This document shows positions 1-7,188 of a stretch of 8,243 bases of DNA, one piece after another. This stretch comes from an uncultured Chryseolinea sp. (GTDB taxonomy: Bacteria > Bacteroidota > Bacteroidia > Cytophagales > Cyclobacteriaceae). The DNA lies in assembly GCA_946478915.1 (NCBI GenBank), contig CAMLER010000198.1:1-8243 (forward strand), read 5' to 3'. A program made the translations under genes and the position numbers. The notes beneath the pieces were generated by a model. That model searched no databases. It was given only the letters and a program-made list of their open reading frames with translations, and was not told the DNA's origin. How positions within the stretch are numbered: position 1 is the stretch's first letter; every line of letters begins with the position of its first letter.

Positions 1-1
1 G

Positions 2-3000
2 CCGAACGAAACCGGATTTTTTTATTTCACACATTATCCGCCGAAAGTCTATAACGGCGCGTTTCAAAACTGGGGTGGACTACAGAATTCGGACGGCCTT
101 ATGTTCTTCTGTAATACCGACGGCGTACTGATTTACGATGGAAAAACCTGGTCGTTAGTTCAAACTGCCGCTGAAAGCGTAATCCGGTCATTGGGTGTTG
201 ACGGCAATGGAAGAATATACGTCGGAGCCCTTGACGACTTCGGTTACCTTGAAAAGAGAAGCAATGGCAATTACCATTATGTGTCACTCGGAGACAAAAT
301 AGAACCGGATCTTCGATCGATGGGAAATGTCTGGCAGACCCTCATTGAAAAAAACACGGTTTATTTTGAGACCGAAACAGGGCTCTTCTCCTGGGACGGA
401 AACAATGCGAACTATTTTCCATGGCCCGACCCGAATGCTTATCACCTGTGTTTCCTGTGGAATGGACGAGTATATCTACAGGAAGTCGGGAGGGGACTCA
501 TGGTTCTTACGAACAACAACTTTCAGCTAGCTACTGGTGGTGAATACTTTAACTCGAAACGCATATACAATGCCTTGCCGTTGTCGAATGGCGTTATTCA
601 GCTGGCGACTCAATACGATGGACTTTACTTGTATGATGGTCATGTGGCAAAACCCTTTCCAACAAAAGCGGATAGTTTTTTTAGAGACAATCAGATTTAC
701 TGTGGAGCGATGCTGCCGGATGGTTCATTTGTCTACGGAACAAGACTTGGGGGCGCAGTCATAATTGATCAGCATGGGAGGGTACTGTATCTTCTGAACG
801 ATAAAACCGGGTTACCCACAAATATTGCGCTTGGCCTCACCGTTGATCGCGGGGGGAATCTGTGGTTATCACTTGACAACGGCATCAGTATATTCGAGAT
901 CAGTAACGGCATCAGTTCATATAGCATAAAGAACGGATTGGAAGGTGCCGTAAACAGTTTTTGCCGGTATAACGGTAAGCTTTATGTTGCAACTAATTCG
1001 GGTTTGTACGTGCTGAAGCCCGGATCTTTCCCAGAATTTCCAGCATCTTTTCAAAAAGTTAGTGCGATCCGCCGGTCATGCTTTAGAATTATGACGGTCG
1101 ATGACCGAATGCTCATAACGTCAAGCGACGGCTTGTTTGAAATGATTGGCGAGAAAGTTATTCTAATTGACGATGGAGCATCTTATGCTATTCATCGTTG
1201 CAAGGATGACACCACCCGCATTGTTGCTGCATTTGGTGATATCTTAAAATCTTTCAAATTGGTGAACGGCCGATGGCGCTCGATGGGCAGCGTGAGAGAT
1301 ATCAAAATCGATGTAGTGGATTTCCAGGAAAATCAAAGCGGTGAGGTTTGGATGTCAAGTTATTCACAGGGGGCTGGCCTTCTTTCATTTCCGAAACAGA
1401 AAGGGATTACTGATTATGATAAGCCAAACGTAAAATTTTTTGGTGTAAATGAAGGTCTCCCCGATGGATCTGTAACGGTAAATTTTATCAATAACAAGGA
1501 AATTTTTCAGGTCGGTTCAGATCAAAAAACGTTCACATTTGATTATGAAGCTGCTCGTTTTGAGGAGCAACCGAATTTTGTCACGAACCTTGGTCTCATC
1601 GACAAAAACATATTTGCCATCAGTGACGATGACGAATCCGGAAGATTTTTCTTCCGTACCATGCCGGATGACGAGAAACGACAGGAAATTATTCTTCTGG
1701 AGCCAGCCAACGGAAATACCTTAGAAACAAAACGATTCGACATTTCACGGGTTCTTGATCACGTACACATCCATTTTTACAATGAAGGCAACACACTTTG
1801 GCTAGGTGGTGCCGACGGCATCGTGCGGTTTGACATAAATAATGCGAATGAACCTGATTCTGCCTTTCAAACCTATATCAACAAAATCATAGTGCTGGGC
1901 GATTCCATTTTTTTTGAAGGTATTAAAGATGCGCAGCATGATGCTGCTTTTCATTACGAATCGAACTCGTTCCGCTTTGAGTTTACATCTACAAACTTTG
2001 CGTCAGAAGAAAGAAACCAATTTCAATATAAGCTTGAAGGATACGATAAATCGTGGTCAGATTGGACAACCGAGAATGTAAAAGAATATGCGCGTTTATG
2101 GGAAGGCACATACACGTTCCTGGTAAGGTCTAGAAACTATGCCCAGCAGGTAGGCAGTACGGATCAATTCACATTTACGGTAGTGCCACCGTGGTATCGC
2201 ACGTGGTACGCCTATCTGTTTTATCTCGCGATTATTGGCGGGCTCGTTTGGGCATTCGTTCGGTGGCGGTTGCGTGCCGTTCTGGAGGAAAAGAAGGCGT
2301 TACAGGCTGAAATCGAATTTCAGACAAAAGAGATCCGGCAACAAAATGCGCGGCTGGAGGAACAGTCGGAGGAATTGAGACTGAACGCTGAGCAACTGAA
2401 GGAACTCGACAAAATGAAGTCCAACTTCTTTGTGAATATCTCGCACGAGTTCCGGACCCCGCTTTCACTCATCCTCGGGCCACTTGAGAAAGTGATCGAG
2501 GAAAAGGAGGTAGGTAAACTGAATTTTACGCAGCTGGAAAGAATGCATCGGAACGCCGCCCGTCTTCAACAACTCATTAATCAGCTTTTAGATCTGGCCA
2601 AACTTGAATCGGGTGGAATGAAACTGGATATTACCCAATCGGACCTTTTGTATTTCCTGCGGGTGGTGGTATCTACTTTCGAATCATTAGCGGAAGCAAG
2701 AAACATCCGGTTCAATGTTCAGATTCCAGCAGGATCCTTTTCGACTTCTTTCGACGTCGAGAAAGTTGAGACCGTGCTTTATAACCTCCTGTCAAATGCC
2801 TTTAAGTTTACGCCAGAAGGAGGGGAGATATCGCTTGCTGTTGACTTGCCCACCGGAGATGAATGTTTTACTTCCATTTCGGTTACTGACACCGGTCCCG
2901 GAATACCTGAGGCAGATATCGGAAAAATATTTGACAGGTTCTACCAGGTTGATAGTTCCAGTTCGAGAGAATTTGAAGGAAGCGGAATCGGCTTGTCGCT

Positions 3001-3952
3001 TGTAAAAGAGTTGGTACAATTGATGGGTGGCACGGTAGCGGTGAAAAGCGCATTGGGAAAGGGAACCTCGTTCAAAATACAACTGCCATTGATGGCAAAT
3101 TTGGAAATCGCAGACCCAAGCCTGACCTATTTTCCTAATGCTCCCCTTAACGCAGAAGAGAACCTTGTCGACGTCCGGTATGAGCCTGATAACGATTTAA
3201 CGGATCGTCCCCTGGTTTTGGTCGTAGAAGATAACACCGACCTAAGGGCATATTTGGCAGAAATCCTTGAAGATGAATATCGCCTCGAATTGGCTGAAAA
3301 TGGCAAGGAAGGACTTGAAAAATCCGTTGAATTAGTCCCCGATTTGATCATCAGTGATATGATGATGCCTGAGATGGACGGCTTTGCATTTTGTACTGAA
3401 ATACGCAAGGATGAGCGAACTAGCCATATTCCGTTTGTGCTCCTAACTGCACGAAGTACGATAGAGAGTAAGCTGGAGGGCCTGGAACTCGGCGCCGACG
3501 AATACATTACCAAACCATTTAACACGAAGGAGCTACAAGTCAGGGTGAAGAACTTGTTGGAGCAACGGGAGCAACTCAGGAAAAGTTTTAGTCGTCAGGT
3601 GACCGTACAACCTAAAAATATTTCCGTCACGTCCGTAGATGAGCAGTTTTTAACCCAGGCGATGGAAATAATGGAAAGCCATTTGTCGGACGACCAATTT
3701 TCAGTCGAAAGGTTTGCAGAAGAGATGGGCATGAGCCGTAAAAATCTTCTTCGGAAAATTAAAGCACTTACGGACCAATCTGTCAACGAGTTTATAAGAA
3801 ATTTCAGGTTGCAGCGGGCAGCGCAATTACTTGCGGCCAATTCAGCCACCGTTAGCGAGATCGCTTATAAAGTAGGATTTAATAACCTGTCTTACTTTTC
3901 TAAATGCTTCAAGGAGCTCTTCGGAGTCGTACCTAACGAGTACCGTGAATAG
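2..3952 (+). CDS. Hybrid two-component system sensor kinase/response regulator (HTCS), 5' partial
   Basis: One-piece signalling protein: a periplasmic sensor, inner-membrane kinase and cytoplasmic transcription factor. The frame is open from position 2, so the first Met at 101 is not the start; the real start and signal peptide lie upstream. Numbering from the Met at 101: beta-propeller repeats (about 1-600, recurring G-x-hydrophobic-aromatic-x-Asp-Gly blades), Y_Y_Y domain (about 620-695), one membrane helix (702-720), coiled linker (725-772), HisKA with phospho-acceptor His782 in SHEFRTP, HATPase with N-box NLLSNAFKF, DTGPGIP and GSGIG (960-964), receiver with Glu1043/Asp1044, phospho-Asp1086, Thr1116 and Lys1138, then an AraC-type double HTH (about 1190-1283). 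All catalytic residues are present, so it should be active. Family members usually sense oligosaccharides and control polysaccharide utilisation genes, but no susC/susD is in view. Its ligand cannot be read from sequence. Confidence 0.97.
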   Translation, partial: PNETGFFYFTHYPPKVYNGAFQNWGGLQNSDGLMFFCNTDGVLIYDGKTWSLVQTAAESVIRSLGVDGNGRIYVGALDDFGYLEKRSNGNYHYVSLGDKIEPDLRSMGNVWQTLIEKNTVYFETETGLFSWDGNNANYFPWPDPNAYHLCFLWNGRVYLQEVGRGLMVLTNNNFQLATGGEYFNSKRIYNALPLSNGVIQLATQYDGLYLYDGHVAKPFPTKADSFFRDNQIYCGAMLPDGSFVYGTRLGGAVIIDQHGRVLYLLNDKTGLPTNIALGLTVDRGGNLWLSLDNGISIFEISNGISSYSIKNGLEGAVNSFCRYNGKLYVATNSGLYVLKPGSFPEFPASFQKVSAIRRSCFRIMTVDDRMLITSSDGLFEMIGEKVILIDDGASYAIHRCKDDTTRIVAAFGDILKSFKLVNGRWRSMGSVRDIKIDVVDFQENQSGEVWMSSYSQGAGLLSFPKQKGITDYDKPNVKFFGVNEGLPDGSVTVNFINNKEIFQVGSDQKTFTFDYEAARFEEQPNFVTNLGLIDKNIFAISDDDESGRFFFRTMPDDEKRQEIILLEPANGNTLETKRFDISRVLDHVHIHFYNEGNTLWLGGADGIVRFDINNANEPDSAFQTYINKIIVLGDSIFFEGIKDAQHDAAFHYESNSFRFEFTSTNFASEERNQFQYKLEGYDKSWSDWTTENVKEYARLWEGTYTFLVRSRNYAQQVGSTDQFTFTVVPPWYRTWYAYLFYLAIIGGLVWAFVRWRLRAVLEEKKALQAEIEFQTKEIRQQNARLEEQSEELRLNAEQLKELDKMKSNFFVNISHEFRTPLSLILGPLEKVIEEKEVGKLNFTQLERMHRNAARLQQLINQLLDLAKLESGGMKLDITQSDLLYFLRVVVSTFESLAEARNIRFNVQIPAGSFSTSFDVEKVETVLYNLLSNAFKFTPEGGEISLAVDLPTGDECFTSISVTDTGPGIPEADIGKIFDRFYQVDSSSSREFEGSGIGLSLVKELVQLMGGTVAVKSALGKGTSFKIQLPLMANLEIADPSLTYFPNAPLNAEENLVDVRYEPDNDLTDRPLVLVVEDNTDLRAYLAEILEDEYRLELAENGKEGLEKSVELVPDLIISDMMMPEMDGFAFCTEIRKDERTSHIPFVLLTARSTIESKLEGLELGADEYITKPFNTKELQVRVKNLLEQREQLRKSFSRQVTVQPKNISVTSVDEQFLTQAMEIMESHLSDDQFSVERFAEEMGMSRKNLLRKIKALTDQSVNEFIRNFRLQRAAQLLAANSATVSEIAYKVGFNNLSYFSKCFKELFGVVPNEYRE

Positions 3953-3960
3953 CACCCCCT

Positions 3961-4024
3961 CCTTATTCCTTATTCCTTTCCCCATTTAGACTAGGTGTAG
4001 GGTAATGGGCAATAAGGAATAAGG
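3961..4024. repeat. Heptamer-based inverted repeat, 14-bp perfect arms
   Basis: The arms 3961-3974 (CCTTATT twice) and 4011-4024 (AATAAGG twice) are exact reverse complements. Inside them CCCATT (3981-3986) pairs with AATGGG (4004-4009), giving a two-part stem around a loop of about 17 nt. It begins 8 nt after the HTCS stop codon, so it may end or stabilise that transcript. No T-tract follows on the plus strand, which argues against a standard intrinsic terminator. Each arm being two copies of a 7-mer suggests a dispersed repeat element; that is inference. Confidence 0.7.
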
Positions 4025-4070
4025 TAGTTAGGTTAGAAAAATTTTCACGGTTTTTGACCCTGCCAAGGGG

Positions 4071-4113
4071 GTTTGTCTCACCCGTGTTAATGGTTGTCTC
4101 AATTGTATCAAAG
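4071..4113 (+). promoter_or_regulatory. Candidate operator: direct repeats of TTGTCTCA 21 bp apart
   Basis: TTGTCTCA occurs at 4073-4080 and again at 4094-4101, 21 bp start to start (two helical turns). Similarity extends to about 15 of 22 positions, with shared G before the core and shared GT, T, AA and G after it. AraC-type dimers commonly bind direct half-sites about 21 bp apart, and the gene just upstream ends in an AraC-type domain. The site ends 73 nt before the first lipoprotein start. GTCTCACCC, which overlaps the first copy (4075-4083), occurs once more at 4723-4731 before the second lipoprotein gene. No clear TAnnTTTG promoter was found nearby, so the role is inferred. Confidence 0.4.
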
Positions 4114-4186
4114 GATTTTGCATCCATGAAATGGCTTTTGCGTGCTAAGACACAAACAAAAATTAACCTCAAAAACAAACGTAAAA

Positions 4187-4636
4187 ATGAAAACGCAAAC
4201 TGAAGCCCCTTCAATTAAAATGAGATTTCCCAAATTAATGATGTTCGTGTTGCTGGCAGGAATCTGCACGCTCTCCAGTTGCTCTGATGACGACGAAGCC
4301 AAGCCAGACACTCGCGCTCAATTTATCGGAACCTATGCTGTCGAAGATGTAAGCGACGACGGTGATGTGTATGAATACGACATGACTATTTCCAGTGCCG
4401 ATGATGGAACGCTTAACCTATCAAACTTTGCCGACATATTTAATGTGCCTGTTAAGGCTCACGTGGATGGAACGAAGATTACCATTAAGTCGCAATCGTT
4501 CACAAATCCAAGCAGCGGCAATACAATTAAAGTCTCCGGTTCTGGAATGCTTACCGGAAATGTCCTGAAGTTCACCTATGTAACCGAAGGCTACCTCGAT
4601 TATGCAGGAGATTGCACGGCCAACAAAAAACAATAG
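4187..4636 (+). CDS. Small Asp-rich lipoprotein, paralogue 1
   Basis: A 149-residue predicted lipoprotein of unrecognised function. A hydrophobic segment (about residues 17-28) leads to the lipobox LSSC, with the lipidated Cys at 32. The mature protein starts CSDDDE, an acidic run like the Bacteroidota lipoprotein export signal, so display on the outer surface of the outer membrane is likely. The mature part is 118 residues, mostly predicted beta strands (IGTY, SNF, VPVKA, SGSG), possibly a lipocalin-like barrel. Besides the lipidated Cys, one Cys remains near the C-terminus (DC). The ATG at 4187 was chosen over an in-frame GTG at 4142 because it follows an A-rich leader and begins ATGAAAAC like its paralogue; an ATG at 4220 would also give a usable signal peptide. 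It is about half identical to the next gene over the core, which indicates tandem duplication. Confidence 0.88.
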   Translation: MKTQTEAPSIKMRFPKLMMFVLLAGICTLSSCSDDDEAKPDTRAQFIGTYAVEDVSDDGDVYEYDMTISSADDGTLNLSNFADIFNVPVKAHVDGTKITIKSQSFTNPSSGNTIKVSGSGMLTGNVLKFTYVTEGYLDYAGDCTANKKQ

Positions 4637-4644
4637 TTCGAGAG

Positions 4645-4708
4645 GTGAGTGTTATTCGCCGGTCAGGGGAATGCTAGTGATAGGAGCGGCTGGCGGATAA
4701 CCATTCAC
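4645..4708 (+). other. Long imperfect RNA hairpin between the lipoprotein genes
   Basis: Left arm 4645-4664 pairs with right arm 4688-4708 over 20 base pairs, with one bulged C (4702), four G-U pairs and a 23-nt loop. It starts 8 nt after the stop of paralogue 1 and ends 45 nt before the ATG of paralogue 2. No T-tract follows, so a simple terminator is unlikely. It could act as an RNA stabiliser, a processing site or an attenuator that sets the ratio of the two lipoproteins. GGTGAG (4644-4649) at the base can also pair with CTCACC (4725-4730), which would open the lower stem. The use of G-U pairs favours an RNA-level role, by inference. Confidence 0.5.
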
Positions 4709-4753
4709 ACCCTTTCAAGAAAGTCTCACCCTAATTAAAAATAAAAAATAACA

Positions 4754-5221
4754 ATGAAAACAATTATTTCCTCCATCAACAACGTACTTGCCTGCCCCTC
4801 AGCAAATATCCTTTTCAGGACTTACCTTATCCCAGTCCTGTTTGCCCTAATTACATTGACCAGCTGTAACAAAGATGACGATGATGGCTCTAGTGCCGAC
4901 ATAGCTAAGGTAATAGGCACTTATTCTGTCACGGATACTTTTGAAAATGGTGATGTGGACACTTACTCCATAACAATCAGCGATGCAAAGGATGGTGGAG
5001 TTCAGATATCTAATTTTGGAGATATTATGTATGTGCCTGTAAAGGCAATGGTGAAAGGAAACGCATTCACGGTTCCAGCCCAAACATTTAAAGGAAAATC
5101 GATGACAATCATTATCAGTGGAAGTGGAAACGTGAGTGGCGATCAAATTACTTTTGACTACATCATAGACACGGGTGACGATCAACTATTGGAACACTCT
5201 TGTGTTGCTAGCAAAAGCTAA
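4754..5221 (+). CDS. Small Asp-rich lipoprotein, paralogue 2
   Basis: A 155-residue predicted lipoprotein, function unrecognised. A 22-residue N-terminal extension precedes the hydrophobic core; the lipobox is LTSC with Cys38 lipidated. The mature N-terminus CNKDDDD closely fits the K-(D/E)2 lipoprotein export signal of Bacteroidota, so surface exposure is predicted. Mature length is 118 residues, the same as paralogue 1. Shared blocks are IGTY, GDV, TIS, SNF-x-DI, VPVKA, SGSG and a single Cys close to the end. By eye, 31 of 61 positions from IGTY onward are identical, and the N-terminal signal regions are unrelated. The start lies in a very A-rich context (from 4733) with no Shine-Dalgarno site. 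It is probably co-transcribed with paralogue 1 (117-nt gap). A ligand-binding or adhesion role is possible but not shown. Confidence 0.88.
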   Translation: MKTIISSINNVLACPSANILFRTYLIPVLFALITLTSCNKDDDDGSSADIAKVIGTYSVTDTFENGDVDTYSITISDAKDGGVQISNFGDIMYVPVKAMVKGNAFTVPAQTFKGKSMTIIISGSGNVSGDQITFDYIIDTGDDQLLEHSCVASKS

Positions 5222-5240
5222 CCTTGCGAAAGTTTTCGGA

Positions 5241-5282
5241 GCCGGTTAGTTTGATGTTCAAAGTTGGAGGTTTGAGGTTCGC
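5241..5282. repeat. Degenerate 7-nt tandem repeat
   Basis: Six consecutive heptamers can be read: GCCGGTT, AGTTTGA, TGTTCAA, AGTTGGA, GGTTTGA, GGTTCGC, with an approximate consensus (A/G)GTTTGA. They lie in the 120-bp gap between the convergent ends of paralogue 2 and the CarboxypepD_reg-like gene. No strong terminator hairpin was found in the rest of this gap. The repeat is imperfect, so chance or decay from a cleaner array are both possible. Confidence 0.4.
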
Positions 5283-5341
5283 TCCATGCAGTGATGAGTT
5301 CAAGTCTAAGATCCGAAAAAATTGTCGCCTTTTCGAAATGA

Positions 5342-6025
5342 TCATGGTGATTGCTTACGAAAAAAGGATTTTAGCGATTCTATGATTTCCAATTTATCTG
5401 TAGAATACAATACATCCTGGCTTTGGCTATTGAATGCCGCCAGGATGTTATAGTATTCTGTCTCGGACAACTCGTGTTCGGCCATGATTTCTTCACGCAA
5501 TAACTGATCGTGCATTACTTCCACATAGGTTTTAATGCGATTGTTTTCGTTAATTAATTTTGTTGCTTTTCTTTTGTCGCGTTGGCCTCGGGTAAAGTAT
5601 TCCCACGGAGAAGAGAAGGCATCAGCCGTCGACATTTTTCGGGGTACCGTGCGAGTGGTTCTCGTCACATCTCCCTCGCTCAGTCGCGTGCCCGATATGG
5701 TGATCTCTTTTAATATCCGAACCCTTTCCTTCAATCGGATCAAAATGTCTTCCTCTTCAAAAAATAACGGTATGGTTAGATCAACGTACCCGATACGCGA
5801 CAATATGAGGGTATCCACGCGTTGCGCCTGAATGTAAAATTCCCCTTTGGCATCTGTAACGGCACCCCTATTCGATCCTTTTACCTTGACATGAACACCT
5901 TGAAGCGGAATAAGCGTTAGCGAATCCACTACAATTCCGTGAGTTGTACGTTGTGCAAAAGCGCCTATTGATACCAGTGATGCCAATGCGAGGAAAAGGA
6001 ATTTTTTTTTGAGGCATGTTGGCAT
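5342..6025 (-). CDS. Secreted CarboxypepD_reg-like domain protein
   Basis: A 227-residue exported protein. A signal peptide (KKK then a hydrophobic run to GAFAQ, cleavage likely after Ala24) is followed by a beta-sandwich of the carboxypeptidase regulatory-like type at about 28-100, with GIVVDS, PLQGVHVKVKG, TDAKGEF and SRIGY in the order typical of the family. In Bacteroidota this domain is best known from the N-terminus of TonB-dependent receptors, but no plug or barrel follows here. The remainder (about 105-227) is a charged region ending in predicted helices and is not recognised. The ATG at 6023-6025 was chosen over an in-frame TTG 9 nt upstream because it gives a standard signal peptide. 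A run of nine A residues in the coding strand encodes the Lys triplet and could slip. It follows rlmN by 39 nt and may be co-transcribed. Likely periplasmic or outer-membrane associated. Confidence 0.85.
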   Translation of the reverse strand: MPTCLKKKFLFLALASLVSIGAFAQRTTHGIVVDSLTLIPLQGVHVKVKGSNRGAVTDAKGEFYIQAQRVDTLILSRIGYVDLTIPLFFEEEDILIRLKERVRILKEITISGTRLSEGDVTRTTRTVPRKMSTADAFSSPWEYFTRGQRDKRKATKLINENNRIKTYVEVMHDQLLREEIMAEHELSETEYYNILAAFNSQSQDVLYSTDKLEIIESLKSFFRKQSP

Positions 6026-6064
6026 CAGCGACAACAGTTTGGTATGAGATGCGACGTGTCGCGA

Positions 6065-7111
6065 TTAAGTTTTATTCGCTAACTGACCGCATGCGGCATC
6101 AATGTCTTTTCCACGGCTTTTCCTTATGCGCGTTGTGATGCCGTGCCGTTCAAGCAAATCCATATACATGTTCAATGATTCCTGGGAGGCCTGTTGAAAA
6201 CGGCCATCGTCTATTGGATTATATTCGATAAGATTCACCTTGGAGGGCACGATCTTGCAAAATTTAAGCAGTGCGTTAGCGTGCTCGGGTGTGTCATTGA
6301 TATCTTTCCATACCACGTATTCATAAGTCACTTTTCGTTTCGTTTTTTGGTACCAATATTTCAATGCATCCGCAAGATCGCTCAGGGGATTTGTGTCATT
6401 GATAGGCATAATCGCGCTTCGCGTTTTATCAATGGCCGCATGCAGGGAAACAGCCAGGTTGAATTTCACGCCATCATCCGCCATTTTTATTATCATTTTC
6501 GCCACCCCGACCGTTGAAACGGTAATCCTTTTTGACGCCATGTTCAATCCCTTTTGAGAGGTAATTTTATCAATGGCCGATATTACATTGCTATAATTGA
6601 GAAGTGGCTCTCCCATTCCCATGAACACGATGTTGGTCAAAGGCCTGCCAAAAAAGAGTTCTGCCTGTTCTTTGATTGCAACCACCTGATCATAAATTTC
6701 GTCAGCGCTCAGGTTGCGCTGCCTTTTGAGCCGGGCAGTAGCACAAAACTGGCATGCCAGGCTGCATCCAACCTGGGAGGACACACAAGCCGTTATCCTT
6801 TTTTCGGTGGGAATAAGAACGGATTCCACCACCATGCCGTCAAACAGTGTTACAGCATTTTTGATAGTCCCATCGGCACTTCGCTGCATATGATCGACAT
6901 GGATGTGATTGATGGTAAAGTGCTCTTTCAGCATGTCGCGCAACGGAACCGAAAGATTGGTCATTTGGTCAAAGGACTTTGCAGACTTATTCCATAGCCA
7001 TTCATAGACCTGTTTGGCCCGAAAAGGCTTTTCACCGTGCTGCTGGAAGAATTCAGTCAGCTCATCAAGTTTAAGTTTGCGGATATCCCGCTTGGAACCA
7101 GTCTCCACCAT
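6065..7111 (-). CDS. rlmN: Dual-specificity 23S rRNA A2503 / tRNA A37 C2-methyltransferase
   Basis: Radical SAM enzyme that methylates C2 of A2503 in 23S rRNA and of A37 in a subset of tRNAs, tuning peptidyl-transferase function and decoding accuracy. At 348 residues it is of normal length. The [4Fe-4S] cluster motif is CSLACQFC (Cys116, Cys120, Cys123); conserved Cys109 precedes it by 7 residues as in the E. coli enzyme, and Cys341 in DAACGQ matches the cysteine that carries the methyl intermediate. GMGEP (165-169) is the SAM-binding motif. The N-terminal RNA-binding part contains the family pattern GEKPFRAKQVYEWLW. The first ATG fits the family N-terminus and no other Met occurs before residue 50. 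It lies 77 nt downstream of the lipocalin-like gene and 39 nt before the CarboxypepD_reg-like gene, with its own promoter element directly in front. Confidence 0.97.
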   Translation of the reverse strand: MVETGSKRDIRKLKLDELTEFFQQHGEKPFRAKQVYEWLWNKSAKSFDQMTNLSVPLRDMLKEHFTINHIHVDHMQRSADGTIKNAVTLFDGMVVESVLIPTEKRITACVSSQVGCSLACQFCATARLKRQRNLSADEIYDQVVAIKEQAELFFGRPLTNIVFMGMGEPLLNYSNVISAIDKITSQKGLNMASKRITVSTVGVAKMIIKMADDGVKFNLAVSLHAAIDKTRSAIMPINDTNPLSDLADALKYWYQKTKRKVTYEYVVWKDINDTPEHANALLKFCKIVPSKVNLIEYNPIDDGRFQQASQESLNMYMDLLERHGITTRIRKSRGKDIDAACGQLANKT

Positions 7112-7115
7112 CGTG

Positions 7116-7123
7116 CAAAGGTA
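7116..7123 (-). promoter_or_regulatory. TACCTTTG -7 promoter element for rlmN
   Basis: On the minus strand TACCTTTG is an exact match to the Bacteroidota -7 consensus TAnnTTTG. Only 4 nt (CACG) separate it from the rlmN ATG, so transcription would start at or within a few bases of the start codon. No TTTG is found at the expected -33 spacing of 19-21 nt. Confidence 0.5.
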
Positions 7124-7188
7124 GAGAAAACATTAATTGGGACGTATGGGTTCCAGAAAGGCAGCCTGCAGAATGAAAGTAATTGCCC

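Noticed and set aside
3127..3525. Long antisense open frame inside the HTCS receiver region
   Set aside because: It is Ser/Arg-rich with no domain and lies opposite a strongly conserved coding sequence; a shadow frame.
4058..4072. CCCT-loop-AGGG mini-hairpin as a terminator
   Set aside because: Only a 4-bp stem and no T-tract follows.
4142..4186. GTG start giving a 15-residue longer first lipoprotein
   Set aside because: It adds a very basic N-terminus and lies in the leader; the ATG at 4187 has the A-rich context and ATGAAAAC beginning shared with the paralogue.
4847..5185. Antisense open frame opposite the second lipoprotein
   Set aside because: The sense frame has a signal peptide, lipobox and a paralogue, while the antisense product has no recognisable features.
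6051..6062. GCGAC/GTCGC hairpin between rlmN and the CarboxypepD_reg-like gene
   Set aside because: A 5-bp stem with a 2-nt loop cannot close well and lacks a T-tract, so it is not called a terminator.
6554..6997. Plus-strand open frame inside rlmN
   Set aside because: It is a shadow of the well-conserved rlmN frame with no homology signals.
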